From Bradyrhizobium sp. YR681 (lineage in GTDB: Bacteria; Pseudomonadota; Alphaproteobacteria; Rhizobiales; Xanthobacteraceae), in NCBI RefSeq assembly GCF_000282615.1, contig NZ_AKIY01000210.1:1-37053 (forward strand): a DNA stretch of 37,053 nucleotides, given 5' to 3'. Of this stretch, positions 12,925-22,149 are shown piece by piece. The stretch's first letter is position 1, and each line of letters begins with the position of its first letter. The notes under the pieces are model-generated. The model did not search any database. It was not told where the DNA came from and worked only from the letters and a program-made list of their open reading frames with translations. The translations under genes and the position numbers were made by a program.

Positions 12925-15900
12925 TTACGAACACCCCGTCGTGCTGCCGCAAGTATCGCACTTCATACACGTGCCATTCCGCACCAGCGTGAAGTTGCCG
13001 CACTCGCTGCACATCTCGCCTTCGTAGCCCTTGGCCTTGGCTTCCGCGCGGCGCTCGGCCTTTGAGGGAGCCGCGACCGTCGCGGCGCTGCCGGCCTTGC
13101 TCCACTGGAGGGCTTCGAGCTTCTCCGTGGGCGAGAGGTCGTGGGCCACTTCCTGCTTCAGCGCGACTGCGCCTTCCAGGACGTCGCCGACACGGGCGCT
13201 GGCGCCGTGGCCGGCGAGAGCGGTGACCTTGCTGCCGCCGGAGGGCGCGCTGTCGTTGCCTTGCGCGACCGCAGCCGAGCCGCCGCGCATCACGAACAGA
13301 TTGTCGGTGCGGGAGCGGGTGAGGCCGCGCGAGACCAGGCGGGTTGCCTGGTGGTTCTGCTCGTCCGGCTCCTTGCCTTCCTCGACGCCCTTGCCGAGCG
13401 CGTCGAAATTCGACTCGGTCGGATCGACATGGGCGAGGTCGAAGCGCGACATGTAGCTCACCGCGAGCTCGCGGAAGACGTAGTCGAGGATCGAGGTCGC
13501 GTACTTGATGCTGTCGTTGCCCTGCACGGGGCCCGCCGGCTCGAAGCGGGTGAAGGTAAAGGCGTCGACATATTCCTCGAGCGGCACGCCGTATTGCAGG
13601 CCGAGCGAGACGGCGATTGCAAAATTGTTGATGAAGGAGCGCAGCGCCGCGCCTTCCTTGTGCATGTCGATGAAGATCTCGCCGAGACGGCCGTCGTCAT
13701 ATTCGCCGGTGCGCAAGTAGACCTTGTGGCCGCCGACGACCGCCTTCTGGGTGTAGCCCTTGCGGCGATCCGGCATCTTCTCGCGCTCGCGCATCACGAT
13801 GATGCGCTCGACCAGCTTCTCGACGATCTTCTCCGAGACCTGCGCGGCACGCGCCGCCATCGGCTTCTCGTAGAGGCTCTCGACCGCATCGTCCTCGTCC
13901 TCATCGTCGCTGATGAGCTGCGAGTTGAGCGGCTGGGAGAGCTTGGAGCCGTCGCGGTAGAGCGCGTTGGCTTTCAATGCGAGTTTCCACGACAGCATGT
14001 AGGCGGACTTGCAGTCCTCCACCGTGGCGTCGTTCGGCATGTTGATGGTCTTGGAGATCGCACCGGAGATGAAGGGCTGGGCCGCGGCCATCATGCGGAT
14101 GTGGCTCTCGACCGACAGGTAGCGCTTGCCGATCTTGCCGCAGGGATTGGCGCAGTCGAACACCGGATAATGCTCGGCCTTGAGGTGCGGAGCACCTTCC
14201 ACCGTCATCGCGCCGCAGATGTGGACGTTGGCCGCCTCGATCTCGCGTTTTGTAAATCCGACGGCCTGGAGGAGATCGAAGCCCGGAGCCGCGATGGCTT
14301 CAGCGCCGATTCCCAGCTGGTCGCGAATAAAATCTTCGCCAAAGGTCCACTTGTTGAAGGCGAACTTGATGTCGAAGGCGGTCGGCAAGGCCTTCTCGAC
14401 TTTTGCAATCGCCTCGTCGGTGAAGCCCTTGGACTTCAAGGTCGAGGCGTTGATGCCGGGGGCGTTGGAGAGCGAGCCGTGGCCGACGGCGTAGGCCTCG
14501 ATCTCCGCGATCTCGCTCTCGCGATAGCCGAGCGCACGCAGCGCCGCGGGGACCGCGCGGTTGATGATCTTGAAGTAGCCGCCGCCGGCGAGCTTCTTGA
14601 ACTTCACCAGGGCGAAGTCGGGCTCGATGCCGGTGGTGTCGCAATCCATCACGAGGCCGATCGTGCCCGTGGGCGCGATGACAGTGGTCTGGGCGTTACG
14701 ATAGCCGTGCTGTTCGCCGAGCTCGAGCGCCGCATCCCAGGCCGCCTGCGCGTGGGTGACGAGGTCGGTCTGCGGGCAGGACACGAGGTCCATCGGCACC
14801 GGGTTGACCGAGAGCGCCTCGTAGCCGTTGGACTGGCCATGGGCGGCGCGGCGGTGGTTGCGGATCACGCGCAGCATGTGCGCGGCGTTTTTCTTGTAGC
14901 CGGGGAAGGTGCCGAGCTCGGCCGCCATTTCCGCCGAGGTCTTGTAGGTGATGCCGGTCATGATCGCGGTCAGCGCGCCGGCGATGGCACGGCCTTCCTT
15001 GCTGTCATAGGGCAGGCCCATGGTCATCAGCAGGCCGCCGATGTTGGCGTAGCCGAGGCCGAGCGTGCGGAACTCGTAGGAGAGCTCGGCGATCGCGCGG
15101 GACGGGAACTGCGCCATCATCACCGAGATTTCGAGCACGATGGTCCAAAGCCGGCAGAGATGCTCGTAACCCTCGACGTCGAAACGCTTGGAGGGGATGT
15201 CGTAGAACGTCAGCAGGTTCGCGGAGGCGAGGTTGCACGCCGTGTCGTCCAGGAACATGTATTCCGAGCACGGATTGGAGGCGCGGATGTCGCCGGACGC
15301 CTTGCAGGTGTGCCAGTCGTTCATGGTGGTGTTGAAGTGCAGGCCGGGGTCGGCCGACGCCCAGGCGGCGTAGCCGATCTTCTCCCAGAGGTCGCGCGCC
15401 TTCAGCGTCTTCGTCACCTTCTTGGAGGTGCGGGCGTTCAGGTTCCAGTCGCCGTCGGTTTCCACGGCGCGCAGGAAATCGTCCTTCAGCGAGACCGAGT
15501 TGTTGGAGTTCTGGCCGGAGACGGTGAGGTAGGCTTCGCTATCCCAGTCGGTGTCGTAGATGTCGAACTGGATGTCCTTGTAGCCCTGCTTGGCAAACTG
15601 GATGACGCGCTTGATGTAATTGTCAGGCACGAGGCTGCGGCGCGCGAGCTTGATCTCGCGGCGGAGGGCAGGGTTCTTCTCGGGATCGAAGCAATCGTCG
15701 CCCGAACCTTCGCAGTTGACGCAGGCCTTCAGCACCAGCTTGAGGTGCTTCTGGTTGATCTTGGAGCCGGTGACGAGAGCCGCGACCTTCTGCTCCTCCT
15801 TCACCTTCCAGTCGATATAGGTCTCGATGTCGGGGTGATCGACGTCGACGACGACCATCTTGGCCGCACGGCGCGTGGTGCCGCCCGACTTGATCGCGCC

Positions 15901-16695
15901 CGCGGCGCGGTCGCCGATCTTGAGGAAGCTCATCAGGCCGGACGAGCGGCCGCCGCCGGAGAGGCGTTCGCCTTCGCCGCGCAGGCGGGAGAAGTTGGAG
16001 CCGGTGCCGGAGCCGTACTTGAACAGGCGGGCCTCGCGGACCCAGAGGTCCATGATGCCGCCCTCGTTGACGAGGTCGTCACCGACGCCCTGGATGAAGC
16101 AGGCGTGCGGCTGCGGATGCTCGTAGGACGATTTCGACCGGGTCAGCTTGCCGGTGAAGGGGTCGACGTAATAATGGCCCTGGCCGGGGCCGTCGATGCC
16201 ATAGGCCCAGTGCAGGCCGGTGTTGAACCATTGCGGCGAATTCGGCGCGACCATCTGCATGGCGAGCATGTAGCGAAGCTCGTCGTAGAAGGTCTGGGCG
16301 TCCTCGTCGGAGGAGAAATACTTGCCCTTCCAGCCCCAATAGGTCCAGCAGCCGGCGAGGCGGTCGAACACCTGCTTGGCGCTGAGCTCGCTGACATAGC
16401 GCTCCTTCTCGGGGAGAGCAGCGAGAGCCTCGGTGTCGGGCACGGAGCGCCACAGGAAGGAGGGGACGGATTCTTCCTCGACCTTCTTCAGGCGCGCGGC
16501 GACGCCGGCCTTGCGGAAGTATTTCTGGGCGAGCACGTCGGAGGCAACCTGCGACCATTCGGCCGGGACCTCGACGCCGTCGAGCTTGAACACGACCGAG
16601 CCGTCGGGATTCCTGATCTCCGACGTGGTCTGGCGGAATTCGATTCCCGCATAAGGTGACTGTCCCGAAGTGGTGTGGCGCCGCTCAATCCGCAT
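12925..16695 (-). CDS. nrdJ: Vitamin B12-dependent (class II) ribonucleotide reductase
   Basis: The 1256-residue enzyme reduces ribonucleotides to deoxyribonucleotides using adenosylcobalamin to make the active-site thiyl radical. The N-terminus has [15 protein letters not shown] and the catalytic core contains [24 protein letters not shown] (N474, C476, E478). Typical alphaproteobacterial NrdJ segments follow: [34 protein letters not shown] and [37 protein letters not shown]. The C-terminus ends in a zinc-binding cluster ([21 protein letters not shown]) that probably carries the redox cysteines. Full length matches the long NrdJ class. It is transcribed alone, from a promoter with paired NrdR-like boxes and through a long leader, both annotated separately. 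No frame damage is seen. A 1172-codon open frame on the opposite strand is a G+C artefact. Confidence 0.98.
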   Translation of the reverse strand: MRIERRHTTSGQSPYAGIEFRQTTSEIRNPDGSVVFKLDGVEVPAEWSQVASDVLAQKYFRKAGVAARLKKVEEESVPSFLWRSVPDTEALAALPEKERYVSELSAKQVFDRLAGCWTYWGWKGKYFSSDEDAQTFYDELRYMLAMQMVAPNSPQWFNTGLHWAYGIDGPGQGHYYVDPFTGKLTRSKSSYEHPQPHACFIQGVGDDLVNEGGIMDLWVREARLFKYGSGTGSNFSRLRGEGERLSGGGRSSGLMSFLKIGDRAAGAIKSGGTTRRAAKMVVVDVDHPDIETYIDWKVKEEQKVAALVTGSKINQKHLKLVLKACVNCEGSGDDCFDPEKNPALRREIKLARRSLVPDNYIKRVIQFAKQGYKDIQFDIYDTDWDSEAYLTVSGQNSNNSVSLKDDFLRAVETDGDWNLNARTSKKVTKTLKARDLWEKIGYAAWASADPGLHFNTTMNDWHTCKASGDIRASNPCSEYMFLDDTACNLASANLLTFYDIPSKRFDVEGYEHLCRLWTIVLEISVMMAQFPSRAIAELSYEFRTLGLGYANIGGLLMTMGLPYDSKEGRAIAGALTAIMTGITYKTSAEMAAELGTFPGYKKNAAHMLRVIRNHRRAAHGQSNGYEALSVNPVPMDLVSCPQTDLVTHAQAAWDAALELGEQHGYRNAQTTVIAPTGTIGLVMDCDTTGIEPDFALVKFKKLAGGGYFKIINRAVPAALRALGYRESEIAEIEAYAVGHGSLSNAPGINASTLKSKGFTDEAIAKVEKALPTAFDIKFAFNKWTFGEDFIRDQLGIGAEAIAAPGFDLLQAVGFTKREIEAANVHICGAMTVEGAPHLKAEHYPVFDCANPCGKIGKRYLSVESHIRMMAAAQPFISGAISKTINMPNDATVEDCKSAYMLSWKLALKANALYRDGSKLSQPLNSQLISDDEDEDDAVESLYEKPMAARAAQVSEKIVEKLVERIIVMREREKMPDRRKGYTQKAVVGGHKVYLRTGEYDDGRLGEIFIDMHKEGAALRSFINNFAIAVSLGLQYGVPLEEYVDAFTFTRFEPAGPVQGNDSIKYATSILDYVFRELAVSYMSRFDLAHVDPTESNFDALGKGVEEGKEPDEQNHQATRLVSRGLTRSRTDNLFVMRGGSAAVAQGNDSAPSGGSKVTALAGHGASARVGDVLEGAVALKQEVAHDLSPTEKLEALQWSKAGSAATVAAPSKAERRAEAKAKGYEGEMCSECGNFTLVRNGTCMKCDTCGSTTGCS

Positions 16696-17110
16696 CGTCT
16701 TGCCCCGTCCTTTTTTGTGCCGGACTGCCTCCGCTGGGGCGCCCGGGTCGCTATTTCATTTCGCGAATCCGTCCGGCCCGGATGGCCTGGAAAGCTTCGC
16801 AGTTCAGCCGGTGGTTCCGGCCCTGTTTTTCCCGGCGATGTCGGGTGCGAGCACCTCTCATCCGCCGGCATGTCCAGACCCAGCCGCCCCCAAGGGGATG
16901 AGCCCGACATGCGTTCAAACGCCCCACACCAACACAACGTCTACCGATGCCATCCGAGCCTGTTGCCGGCCCGTTCTGGCGCCCTGGAAGTCCGCTTTCC
17001 CAAGGGCAGACAAGCCCTTCTCCCGCTGCCTTCGTCTGGCTTGGCGGAGTGCAGTTTTGCGGACCCTTTGGGGGAGTGCCGGCGGGACGCAAACTCACTC
17101 GCGCCGAACG
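16696..17110 (-). ncRNA. Predicted long structured 5' leader of nrdJ
   Basis: If transcription starts near 17110, nrdJ carries a leader of about 415 nt without a convincing gene. On the plus-strand coordinates 16838-16845 pairs with 16903-16910 (ATGTCGGG/CCCGACAT), and 16857-16863 pairs with 16896-16902 (CTCATCC/GGATGAG). A hairpin GGTGCGAGCACC (16844-16855) is inserted on one side, which makes a three-way junction. Further hairpins are AAGGGC/GCCCTT (17002-17019) and GCCGG/CCGGC (16807-16821). None of the conserved strings of cobalamin riboswitches is present. Whether this is a regulatory RNA is an inference. Confidence 0.4.
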
Positions 17111-17116
17111 GACCGG

Positions 17117-17145
17117 AAGCTAGGACTCTCCAAAGCGCCCGTCAA
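17117..17145 (-). promoter_or_regulatory. Predicted sigma70 promoter of nrdJ
   Basis: On the minus strand TTGACG (17145-17140) and TAGCTT (17122-17117) are 17 bases apart. The -35 lies inside the proximal NrdR-like box, which fits repression by occlusion. Confidence 0.55.
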
Positions 17146-17186
17146 GAACTAGTGCGAGTTCCTGAATCAAATACTAAATATGGTGG
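17140..17186 (-). promoter_or_regulatory. Pair of NrdR-box-like operators upstream of nrdJ
   Basis: NrdR boxes are usually paired 16-bp palindromes resembling ACACWATATATWGTGT. The distal site, CCACCATATTTAGTAT on the minus strand (17186-17171), agrees at 12 of 16 positions. The proximal site, GCACTAGTTCTTGACG (17155-17140), agrees at 9 of 16 with its CACTA half intact. The starts are 31 bp apart, the spacing that places NrdR on one helix face. NrdR is the ATP/dATP-sensing repressor of ribonucleotide reductase genes. Confidence 0.6.
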
Positions 17187-17458
17187 ATTGCGGGGGATAA
17201 CAGGGGGCAAGCCCGCGCCTGTTGTTCGCCCAAGTATCAGTGAGTCCTCAGGGATTCCCAACCGAAAAAATTTGCATCCCGTGGTGTTCCGGACCCTTCC
17301 ACCCGCTGTTCACAGGGCAGCTATATTTTGGGGCAACGGGCTTGCGCCGGCGGGACTCACGTAGCGGTACGGAAGCTGAGGGCAGGCATGCCCGCCGAGG
17401 TGGTGGCGGGGGAGCCGAATCCGCGCCAAGCTGAGCCTCCTTTTGCCGGACTGCCCAC

Positions 17459-18355
17459 ATGCTTGATTCGACCCGCCGGGATGCGCGAGCGCGCATCGCC
17501 CCGGCCGGCCTGATGTTCCTCGCGATCACCTCGATCGGCTGGGGCTTCAACTGGCCGGTGACGAAATTCCTGATCGCCGAGCTGCCGCCGCTGACCTTGC
17601 GCGGGGTGACGGGCGTGCTCGGGGCGATTTTGCTGGCCGCGCTCGCGCTGGTCCGCCGCGACAGCCTCAAGGTGCCCAGGGCGATCTGGCCGCGGCTCCT
17701 GACCGCCGCCATGCTCAACGTCACCGGCTGGATGGTGCTGATGGGGCTGGCGCTGCTCTGGCTGCCGGCCAGCGAGGCGGCGCTGATCGCCTATACCATG
17801 CCGGTGTGGGCCTCGATCATCGCCTGGCCGGTGCTGGGCGAGCGGCCGACCTTGCTGCGCACGCTGGGGCTGGTGATGGCCTTCGTCGGCCTTGCCTCGA
17901 TCATGGGCGGCAACGGCTTTGCCGCCAGCGTGGAGAAGCTGCCGGGGATCGTCATGGCGCTGTTCGGCGCGTTCGGCTTTGCCGTCGGCACCGTGTTCTC
18001 GAAGAAATATCCGATCCGTCTGCCGCCGGTGACGGCCGCGGCCTGGCAGATCGGAATCGGCTGCCTGCCGATCTCGATCATCGGCCTGCTGGTCGAGACC
18101 ACGCATCTGGAGAAGGTGACGCCGATCGGCTGGTGGCTGCTGGTCTATTCGACCGTGGTGCAGTTCTGCATCGCCTATGTCAGTTGGTTCGCCGCGCTCT
18201 CGCGCCTGCCGGCCTCGGTCGCCGCGATCGGGACGATGGCGGTGCCTGTCATCGGCGTCGTCGCCTCCGCGATCGCGCTGCATGAGCCGCTCGGGCCGGG
18301 CCAGATCGCGGCGTTGATTTTTACGCTGGCGGCGGTACTGCTGGCGACGCGGTGA
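17459..18355 (+). CDS. DMT superfamily transporter (EamA domains)
   Basis: The 298-residue protein has ten hydrophobic segments in two EamA repeats. The first repeat has FLAITSIGWGFNWPVTKFLIAELPPLTLRG and WLPASEAALIAYTMPVWASIIAWPVLGE; the second repeat has FGFAVGTVFSKK and ends SRLPASVAAIGTMAVPVIGVVASAIALHEPLGPGQ, the conserved last-loop motif. Such proteins export amino acids or other metabolites from the inner membrane; the substrate is unknown. The ATG at 17459 is chosen as the first in frame; no clear Shine-Dalgarno precedes it. It is divergent from nrdJ with about 760 bases between the two starts, much of which belongs to the nrdJ control region, and it ends 52 bases before the convergent hybrid kinase. 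Confidence 0.9.
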   Translation: MLDSTRRDARARIAPAGLMFLAITSIGWGFNWPVTKFLIAELPPLTLRGVTGVLGAILLAALALVRRDSLKVPRAIWPRLLTAAMLNVTGWMVLMGLALLWLPASEAALIAYTMPVWASIIAWPVLGERPTLLRTLGLVMAFVGLASIMGGNGFAASVEKLPGIVMALFGAFGFAVGTVFSKKYPIRLPPVTAAAWQIGIGCLPISIIGLLVETTHLEKVTPIGWWLLVYSTVVQFCIAYVSWFAALSRLPASVAAIGTMAVPVIGVVASAIALHEPLGPGQIAALIFTLAAVLLATR

Positions 18356-18368
18356 GTTGCGACAGCAC

Positions 18369-18403
18369 GCAGGATGAGTGTCGCTGCGCTCAACCCATCC
18401 TGC
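18369..18403. terminator. Hairpin between convergent genes, possible bidirectional terminator
   Basis: GCAGGATG (18369-18376) and CATCCTGC (18396-18403) pair perfectly around a loop containing GTCGCTGCGCTC. The sequence resembles a further family of Bradyrhizobium intergenic palindromes. It lies between the EamA transporter and the hybrid kinase, which converge. No strong T-run is present. Confidence 0.4.
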
Positions 18404-18407
18404 GAAC

Positions 18408-20645
18408 TCAACCCAGCGCCTTCCGGATCATCTCGGCGAGCTGGTTGCGGCGATAGGGTTTTGTCAGCAGCAGCACGCCGTCGTCGAGCTTGCCGTGATG
18501 CACGATGGCGTTGTCGGTGTAGCCGGAGGTGTAGAGCACCTTCAGACCGGGGCGGCGCTTTGCCACTTCCTCGGCGAGCTCGCGCCCGCTCATGCCGCCG
18601 GGAATGACGACGTCGGTGAAGAGCAGATCGAACGCCTGGCCGGCCTCGATCAATTGCAGCGCGGCGCGGCTGTCGGGCGCGGCGATGGTCTTGTAGCCGA
18701 GGCTCTGGAGCTGGGCGGTGACGAAGTTGCGCACCAGCGGATCGTCCTCGACCACGAAGATGGTCTCGGCGCCGCCTTCGGCCTGCGGCGCGGCACTGGC
18801 TGCCATTTCCGTCGTGCCTTCGCCCGGCGGCAGATACAGCTTGATCGTGGTGCCGTGGCCTTCCTCGCTGTAGATCTTGATGTGGCCGCCGGACTGCTTG
18901 ACGAAGCCGTAGACCATGGAGAGGCCGAGGCCCGAGCCTTTGCCGACCTCCTTGGTGGTGAAGAACGGCTCGAACGCCTTCTGCTGGATGTCGGGCGGCA
19001 TGCCGGTGCCGGTGTCGCTGACCGCGAGCATCACGTAGGGGCCGGGCACCACGTCCGCATTGGCCTGCGCATAGGCCTCGTCCAGCACGACGCGATGCGT
19101 CTCCAGCAGCAGCTTGCCGCCATTCGGCATGGCGTCGCGGGCGTTGATGGCCATGTTGAGCACGGCATTGGTGAGCCGGGACGGATCGATATGCGCCGTC
19201 ATCGGGCCCTGTTCCAGCACGGTCTCGATCTGGATCTGCTCGCCGAGGGTGGGGCGCAGCAGTTTTGCGATATCCGACAGCGCGGCGTTGATCTCGACAT
19301 TGCGCGGCTGGAGCGGCTGGCGGCGCGCGAAGGCGAGCAGGTGCTGGATCAGCTCGGCGCAGCGCTCGGCGGCATCGTCGATCAGGCGCGCCACGCGCTG
19401 GAGCTCGGGCTGCTGCTTCAGGCTCGCCACCAGCGTCTCGGTGTTGCCGGAGATGACGGTCAGCATGTTGTTGAAGTCGTGCGCGACGCCGCCGGTCAGC
19501 TTGCCGATGGCATCCAGCTTCTGCGACTGGTGCAATTGCCGCTCGGTCTCCCGCGAGGTGGTGGCGTCGTGATAGACCAGCACGGCGCCCGAAATCTCGC
19601 CCTGTGCGTCCCGCATAGGCCGGCCGCTGATCATGAGATGGCGCGCCGGACCGCCGCCATGCGGACGGACGATCATCTCCAGATCCTCGAACTGCTCGCC
19701 GCGCAGCACCCGCGCCGACGGCAGCTCCTCGGCCTTCATCGGCGTGACGCCGTCGCCCTGGAAGACGCTGGACAGCGCACGCAGATTGCCGAGGTTCATG
19801 CCGGTGCGATGCAGCAGCATGCGCTCGGCGGCCGGATTGGACAAAAGGACGGTGCCCTCGGCGTCGATGACCAGCACCGCCTCCGCCATGCTGTGGAACG
19901 TGCTCTGGAGCACGTTGACCGACAGGCGCAGCTCGTCATGCGCGGCGACGAGGTGCTCGGTGCGCTCGGCGACGGCGGCCTCGAGCTGCGTCTTGGCGGC
20001 CGTGGTCTCCAGCAGCGTGCTCTTGAGCGCGACCTGGGTGCGCTGGCTTTCGCGCATCACCATCACGACCAGCAGCAGGATCACCAGCGCGCCGGCGACG
20101 TCGATGCCAAGCAGCACGATGCCGGTGCGGCGCGAATCCTGCGAGCGCGCGGCGAGCAACCGTTCTTCCTCTGCGCTCAGATGGTCGAGATTGCCCATCA
20201 CCGTGTCCATCAGGCCGCGGCCCTCGCCCTTGCCCTGGAGCGCGGCAATGCCGGCCTGGTCGTTCGCATTGCGCAGGCGGATCGCTTCGGCGGCGATCTC
20301 GACCCGGCGCAGCGCCAGCGGCTCGCTGCCCTCCAGAAGCGCGACCTGATCGGGATTGTCGCGCACGCCGCGCTTGAGATCGGCCAGCGCCGGCGCGATC
20401 TGGGCGTGCACCGTCTGGAACTCCTCGTTGAAGCTCGCGCTGCGATAGATCTCGTAGCCGCGCGCGGCACTCTCGGCGCGGCGCAACAGCAGGCGCAGAT
20501 CGGAAATCTTCCGCTGCACCTGGACGGTATGATTGACCCAGGTCGTGTCGGACCGCGACTTGACGTCGAGGCCGATCGAAGCTGCGGTGATGATCAGGAG
20601 GATGGCAAGTCCAGCACCGAGAATGACGCGCTGCGAGGGGATCAA
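18408..20645 (-). CDS. Hybrid sensor histidine kinase (CHASE3-PAS-HisKA-HATPase-REC)
   Basis: From a TTG at 20643-20645 the protein has 745 residues. A first membrane helix lies at about 8-25, followed by a CHASE3-type helical sensor (SDLRLLLRRAESAARGYEIY) to about 170 and a second helix at about 174-197. A PAS domain follows at about 245-360, then the dimerisation helix with GVAHDFNNML (H389), the ATPase with NAVLNMAINARDAM and EPFFTTKEVGKGSGLGLSMVYGF, and a C-terminal receiver with phospho-acceptor D678 in LLFTDVVIPGGMSG. The TTG overlaps the stop of the upstream receiver gene as TTGA, which implies translational coupling; an ATG at 20690 would add 15 residues that read poorly. The signal sensed is unknown. 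It shares its N-terminal design with the kinase at 33728-35245. Confidence 0.9.
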   Translation of the reverse strand: MIPSQRVILGAGLAILLIITAASIGLDVKSRSDTTWVNHTVQVQRKISDLRLLLRRAESAARGYEIYRSASFNEEFQTVHAQIAPALADLKRGVRDNPDQVALLEGSEPLALRRVEIAAEAIRLRNANDQAGIAALQGKGEGRGLMDTVMGNLDHLSAEEERLLAARSQDSRRTGIVLLGIDVAGALVILLLVVMVMRESQRTQVALKSTLLETTAAKTQLEAAVAERTEHLVAAHDELRLSVNVLQSTFHSMAEAVLVIDAEGTVLLSNPAAERMLLHRTGMNLGNLRALSSVFQGDGVTPMKAEELPSARVLRGEQFEDLEMIVRPHGGGPARHLMISGRPMRDAQGEISGAVLVYHDATTSRETERQLHQSQKLDAIGKLTGGVAHDFNNMLTVISGNTETLVASLKQQPELQRVARLIDDAAERCAELIQHLLAFARRQPLQPRNVEINAALSDIAKLLRPTLGEQIQIETVLEQGPMTAHIDPSRLTNAVLNMAINARDAMPNGGKLLLETHRVVLDEAYAQANADVVPGPYVMLAVSDTGTGMPPDIQQKAFEPFFTTKEVGKGSGLGLSMVYGFVKQSGGHIKIYSEEGHGTTIKLYLPPGEGTTEMAASAAPQAEGGAETIFVVEDDPLVRNFVTAQLQSLGYKTIAAPDSRAALQLIEAGQAFDLLFTDVVIPGGMSGRELAEEVAKRRPGLKVLYTSGYTDNAIVHHGKLDDGVLLLTKPYRRNQLAEMIRKALG

Positions 20646-21055
20646 GGGGCTTCTTTCTTGTCCTTCGGCAGTGCGGCCTCGCCAAGGCATTCCCGGATCG
20701 TCGTCAGCAGCGCGTCCGGCGTGAACGGCTTGCGCAGGCAGCGCGTCGCACCAAGCTCCAGCGCCATGCGCAGGAAATCGGGAGTGGGCGAGGCGGACGA
20801 GGCGAAGGCGTAGCCGGACATCGCGATCAGCGGAATCGCGGGCGCACGCTCGTGAAAGATGCGGATGGATTCGAAGCCGCGCATGTGCGGCATGAAGATG
20901 TCGACCAGCATCACTTCAAACGACTGCGCTTCGAGCGCAGCCAACCCCGTTTCGCCGCCATCGGCCAGCGTGACGTCGAAGCCCTGACGTTGGAGGAGGA
21001 CCTCGATGGTCGCGCCGACCATCGGATCGTCATCTACCACGAGGATACGCGGCAT
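20642..21055 (-). CDS. Single-domain response regulator (CheY-like receiver)
   Basis: The 137-residue product is one receiver domain. The acidic triad is in ILVVDDDPMVG (D8-D10), the phospho-acceptor is D52 in MLVDIFMPHMRG, the switch residue is in AMSGYAF, and the conserved Lys is K109 in CLRKPFTP. There is no output domain, so it probably relays phosphate to or from the hybrid kinase encoded immediately downstream, whose start overlaps its stop codon. The ATG at 21053-21055 is used because the canonical receiver sequence begins there; the open frame runs much further upstream through non-coding sequence. Confidence 0.9.
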   Translation of the reverse strand: MPRILVVDDDPMVGATIEVLLQRQGFDVTLADGGETGLAALEAQSFEVMLVDIFMPHMRGFESIRIFHERAPAIPLIAMSGYAFASSASPTPDFLRMALELGATRCLRKPFTPDALLTTIRECLGEAALPKDKKEAP

Positions 21056-21246
21056 GACATTTCCCAGTACATCGAAGTCCCCGCATTGGTGATATCCGCG
21101 AATCGTGGGTCGGGTCAATTTTGGATTGGATCGGGGTAGATATGCACGGTGCGGTGAATAGAGGTCCGTTTGCATCGACTTGTACACAACTCCGGAAGGT
21201 GTCGAAGTGGGTGCAGGCGACACGGGCGCGGGGCTACTGAGCACGC

Positions 21247-21276
21247 GAAAAAGGCGCCGCATCACTGCGACGCCTT
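21247..21276 (-). terminator. Rho-independent terminator of the BA14K gene
   Basis: Read on the minus strand, AAGGCGTCGC and GCGGCGCCTT form a ten-pair stem with one G-U pair around a six-base loop, immediately followed by TTTTT. It lies 25 bases after the stop codon at 21301. Confidence 0.8.
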
Positions 21277-21300
21277 GTCCGTCAGATATCGTCGACAGGG

Positions 21301-21909
21301 TTAGGGGCAGGGGTGCCGCTGACCGTCGTATCCGAGATACGTGCCCGAGGCCGGATCGTAGGACTTGTAGCGCTGGGCGCAATAGGCCGGGGAATCACCG
21401 CCGCTATCGGGCACCACTGCGACGGACGGCTCGTCATAGTAGTTGTCGTCGCCATAATAGTAGGGATCGTTGTAGTAGCCGCCGCCGTAATAGGCGTAGG
21501 AGCCGAGCCCACCGATCGCGGCACCCGCCACGACGCCGGGCCAGAAGCCGCCGCCACCGTAACGCCGGCCGCCGCCGTGCCAATTGCCGCCGCCGCCATG
21601 CCAGTGGTTACCTGCAGCTGCGAAGCTGCGGCCGCCGCCGCCGCTGAAAGCCGGTCCGGCACCGCCGCCGGGGCGCATCGCAGCGCCGCCCGCGAAATGG
21701 CCGCCGCCACCGCCGAACCGTGCACCACCGCCGAAGCCGCCGCCACCCATGCGGGGACCGCCGCCACCGCCGAAGTGAGCACCGCCACCGCCGCCGATAT
21801 GGCCACCGCCGCCGCCGCGACCGCCAGGGCCCTGCGCGAAGCTCGGGGTTGCCATCGGAAGCACCAGGGCCACTACGGCCGCCGCGCTTAAAACTCTCAG
21901 ACTATTCAT
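21301..21909 (-). CDS. Glycine-rich secreted BA14K-family protein
   Basis: The 202-residue protein has a signal peptide (residues 1-26: LRVLSAAAVVALVLPMATPSFAQ) and a long Gly/His/Arg/Phe-rich low-complexity region. A hydrophobic segment FWPGVVAGAAIGGLGSYAYYGGGYY follows, and the C-terminal BA14K signature is DSPAYCAQRYKSYDPASGTYLGYDGQRHPCP. BA14K proteins are secreted or membrane-anchored immunoreactive proteins with lectin-like activity reported in Brucella; the function here is unproven. ATG 21907-21909 is preferred over the in-frame TTG at 21915 because AAGGAG lies directly upstream. An EcfG-like promoter about 25 bases upstream and a clear terminator downstream mark it as a single transcription unit, probably stress-induced. 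Confidence 0.85.
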   Translation of the reverse strand: MNSLRVLSAAAVVALVLPMATPSFAQGPGGRGGGGGHIGGGGGAHFGGGGGPRMGGGGFGGGARFGGGGGHFAGGAAMRPGGGAGPAFSGGGGRSFAAAGNHWHGGGGNWHGGGRRYGGGGFWPGVVAGAAIGGLGSYAYYGGGYYNDPYYYGDDNYYDEPSVAVVPDSGGDSPAYCAQRYKSYDPASGTYLGYDGQRHPCP

Positions 21910-21933
21910 GTTCAACTCCTTTTCCAGGGAGCA

Positions 21934-21958
21934 AACCCCTTGAAAGGGTGGTGGTTCC
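21934..21958 (-). promoter_or_regulatory. EcfG-like (general stress response) promoter of the BA14K gene
   Basis: On the minus strand GGAAC (21958-21954), a 16-base spacer and GGTT (21937-21934) match the GGAAC-N16/17-CGTT consensus of EcfG sigma factors in all but one base. Transcription from here would start about 18 bases before the ATG, leaving just enough leader for the AAGGAG box. Confidence 0.55.
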
Positions 21959-22149
21959 TGGGTTCACGCTTGTGTGCGCGTGCAAGGAGCAGAATTTCAC
22001 GCGATCGCTGTACCCGGCATGAACGGATCGCGTCGGCTTTGCGGCGGCGTCGCGCTACGACGTTGGCGTGGGGCACCGCCGCCGCCTGCGAACTGGACAT
22101 TTCAGCGCCCGGATGGCATCAGGACCCGACGAAGCAGGGCCCGTGCCGC

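Noticed and set aside
13141..16659. A 1172-codon open frame on the plus strand opposite nrdJ
   Set aside because: The high third-position G+C of nrdJ removes stops from the antisense frame. The translation is low-complexity (Arg/Ala/Gly/Val-rich), has no domain and no ribosome binding site.
16807..16830. Plus-strand terminator-like hairpin (GCCGG/CCGGC followed by a T-run) in the nrdJ leader
   Set aside because: It would act only on transcripts antisense to nrdJ, for which I see no source. It was kept as part of the leader structure.
16696..17110. Cobalamin riboswitch upstream of nrdJ
   Set aside because: I looked for the conserved GCCACTG-like and GACCTGCC-like strings and found neither. 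The leader is structured but not recognisably of this class.
16675..17364. Protein-coding frames in the nrdJ upstream region (for example 16675-17364 plus, 16751-17098 minus)
   Set aside because: They have no ribosome binding site and no domain, and they span the promoter and the paired boxes.
18378..20813. An 811-codon open frame on the plus strand opposite the hybrid kinase
   Set aside because: This is the same codon-bias artefact. The kinase on the other strand has a full set of functional motifs.
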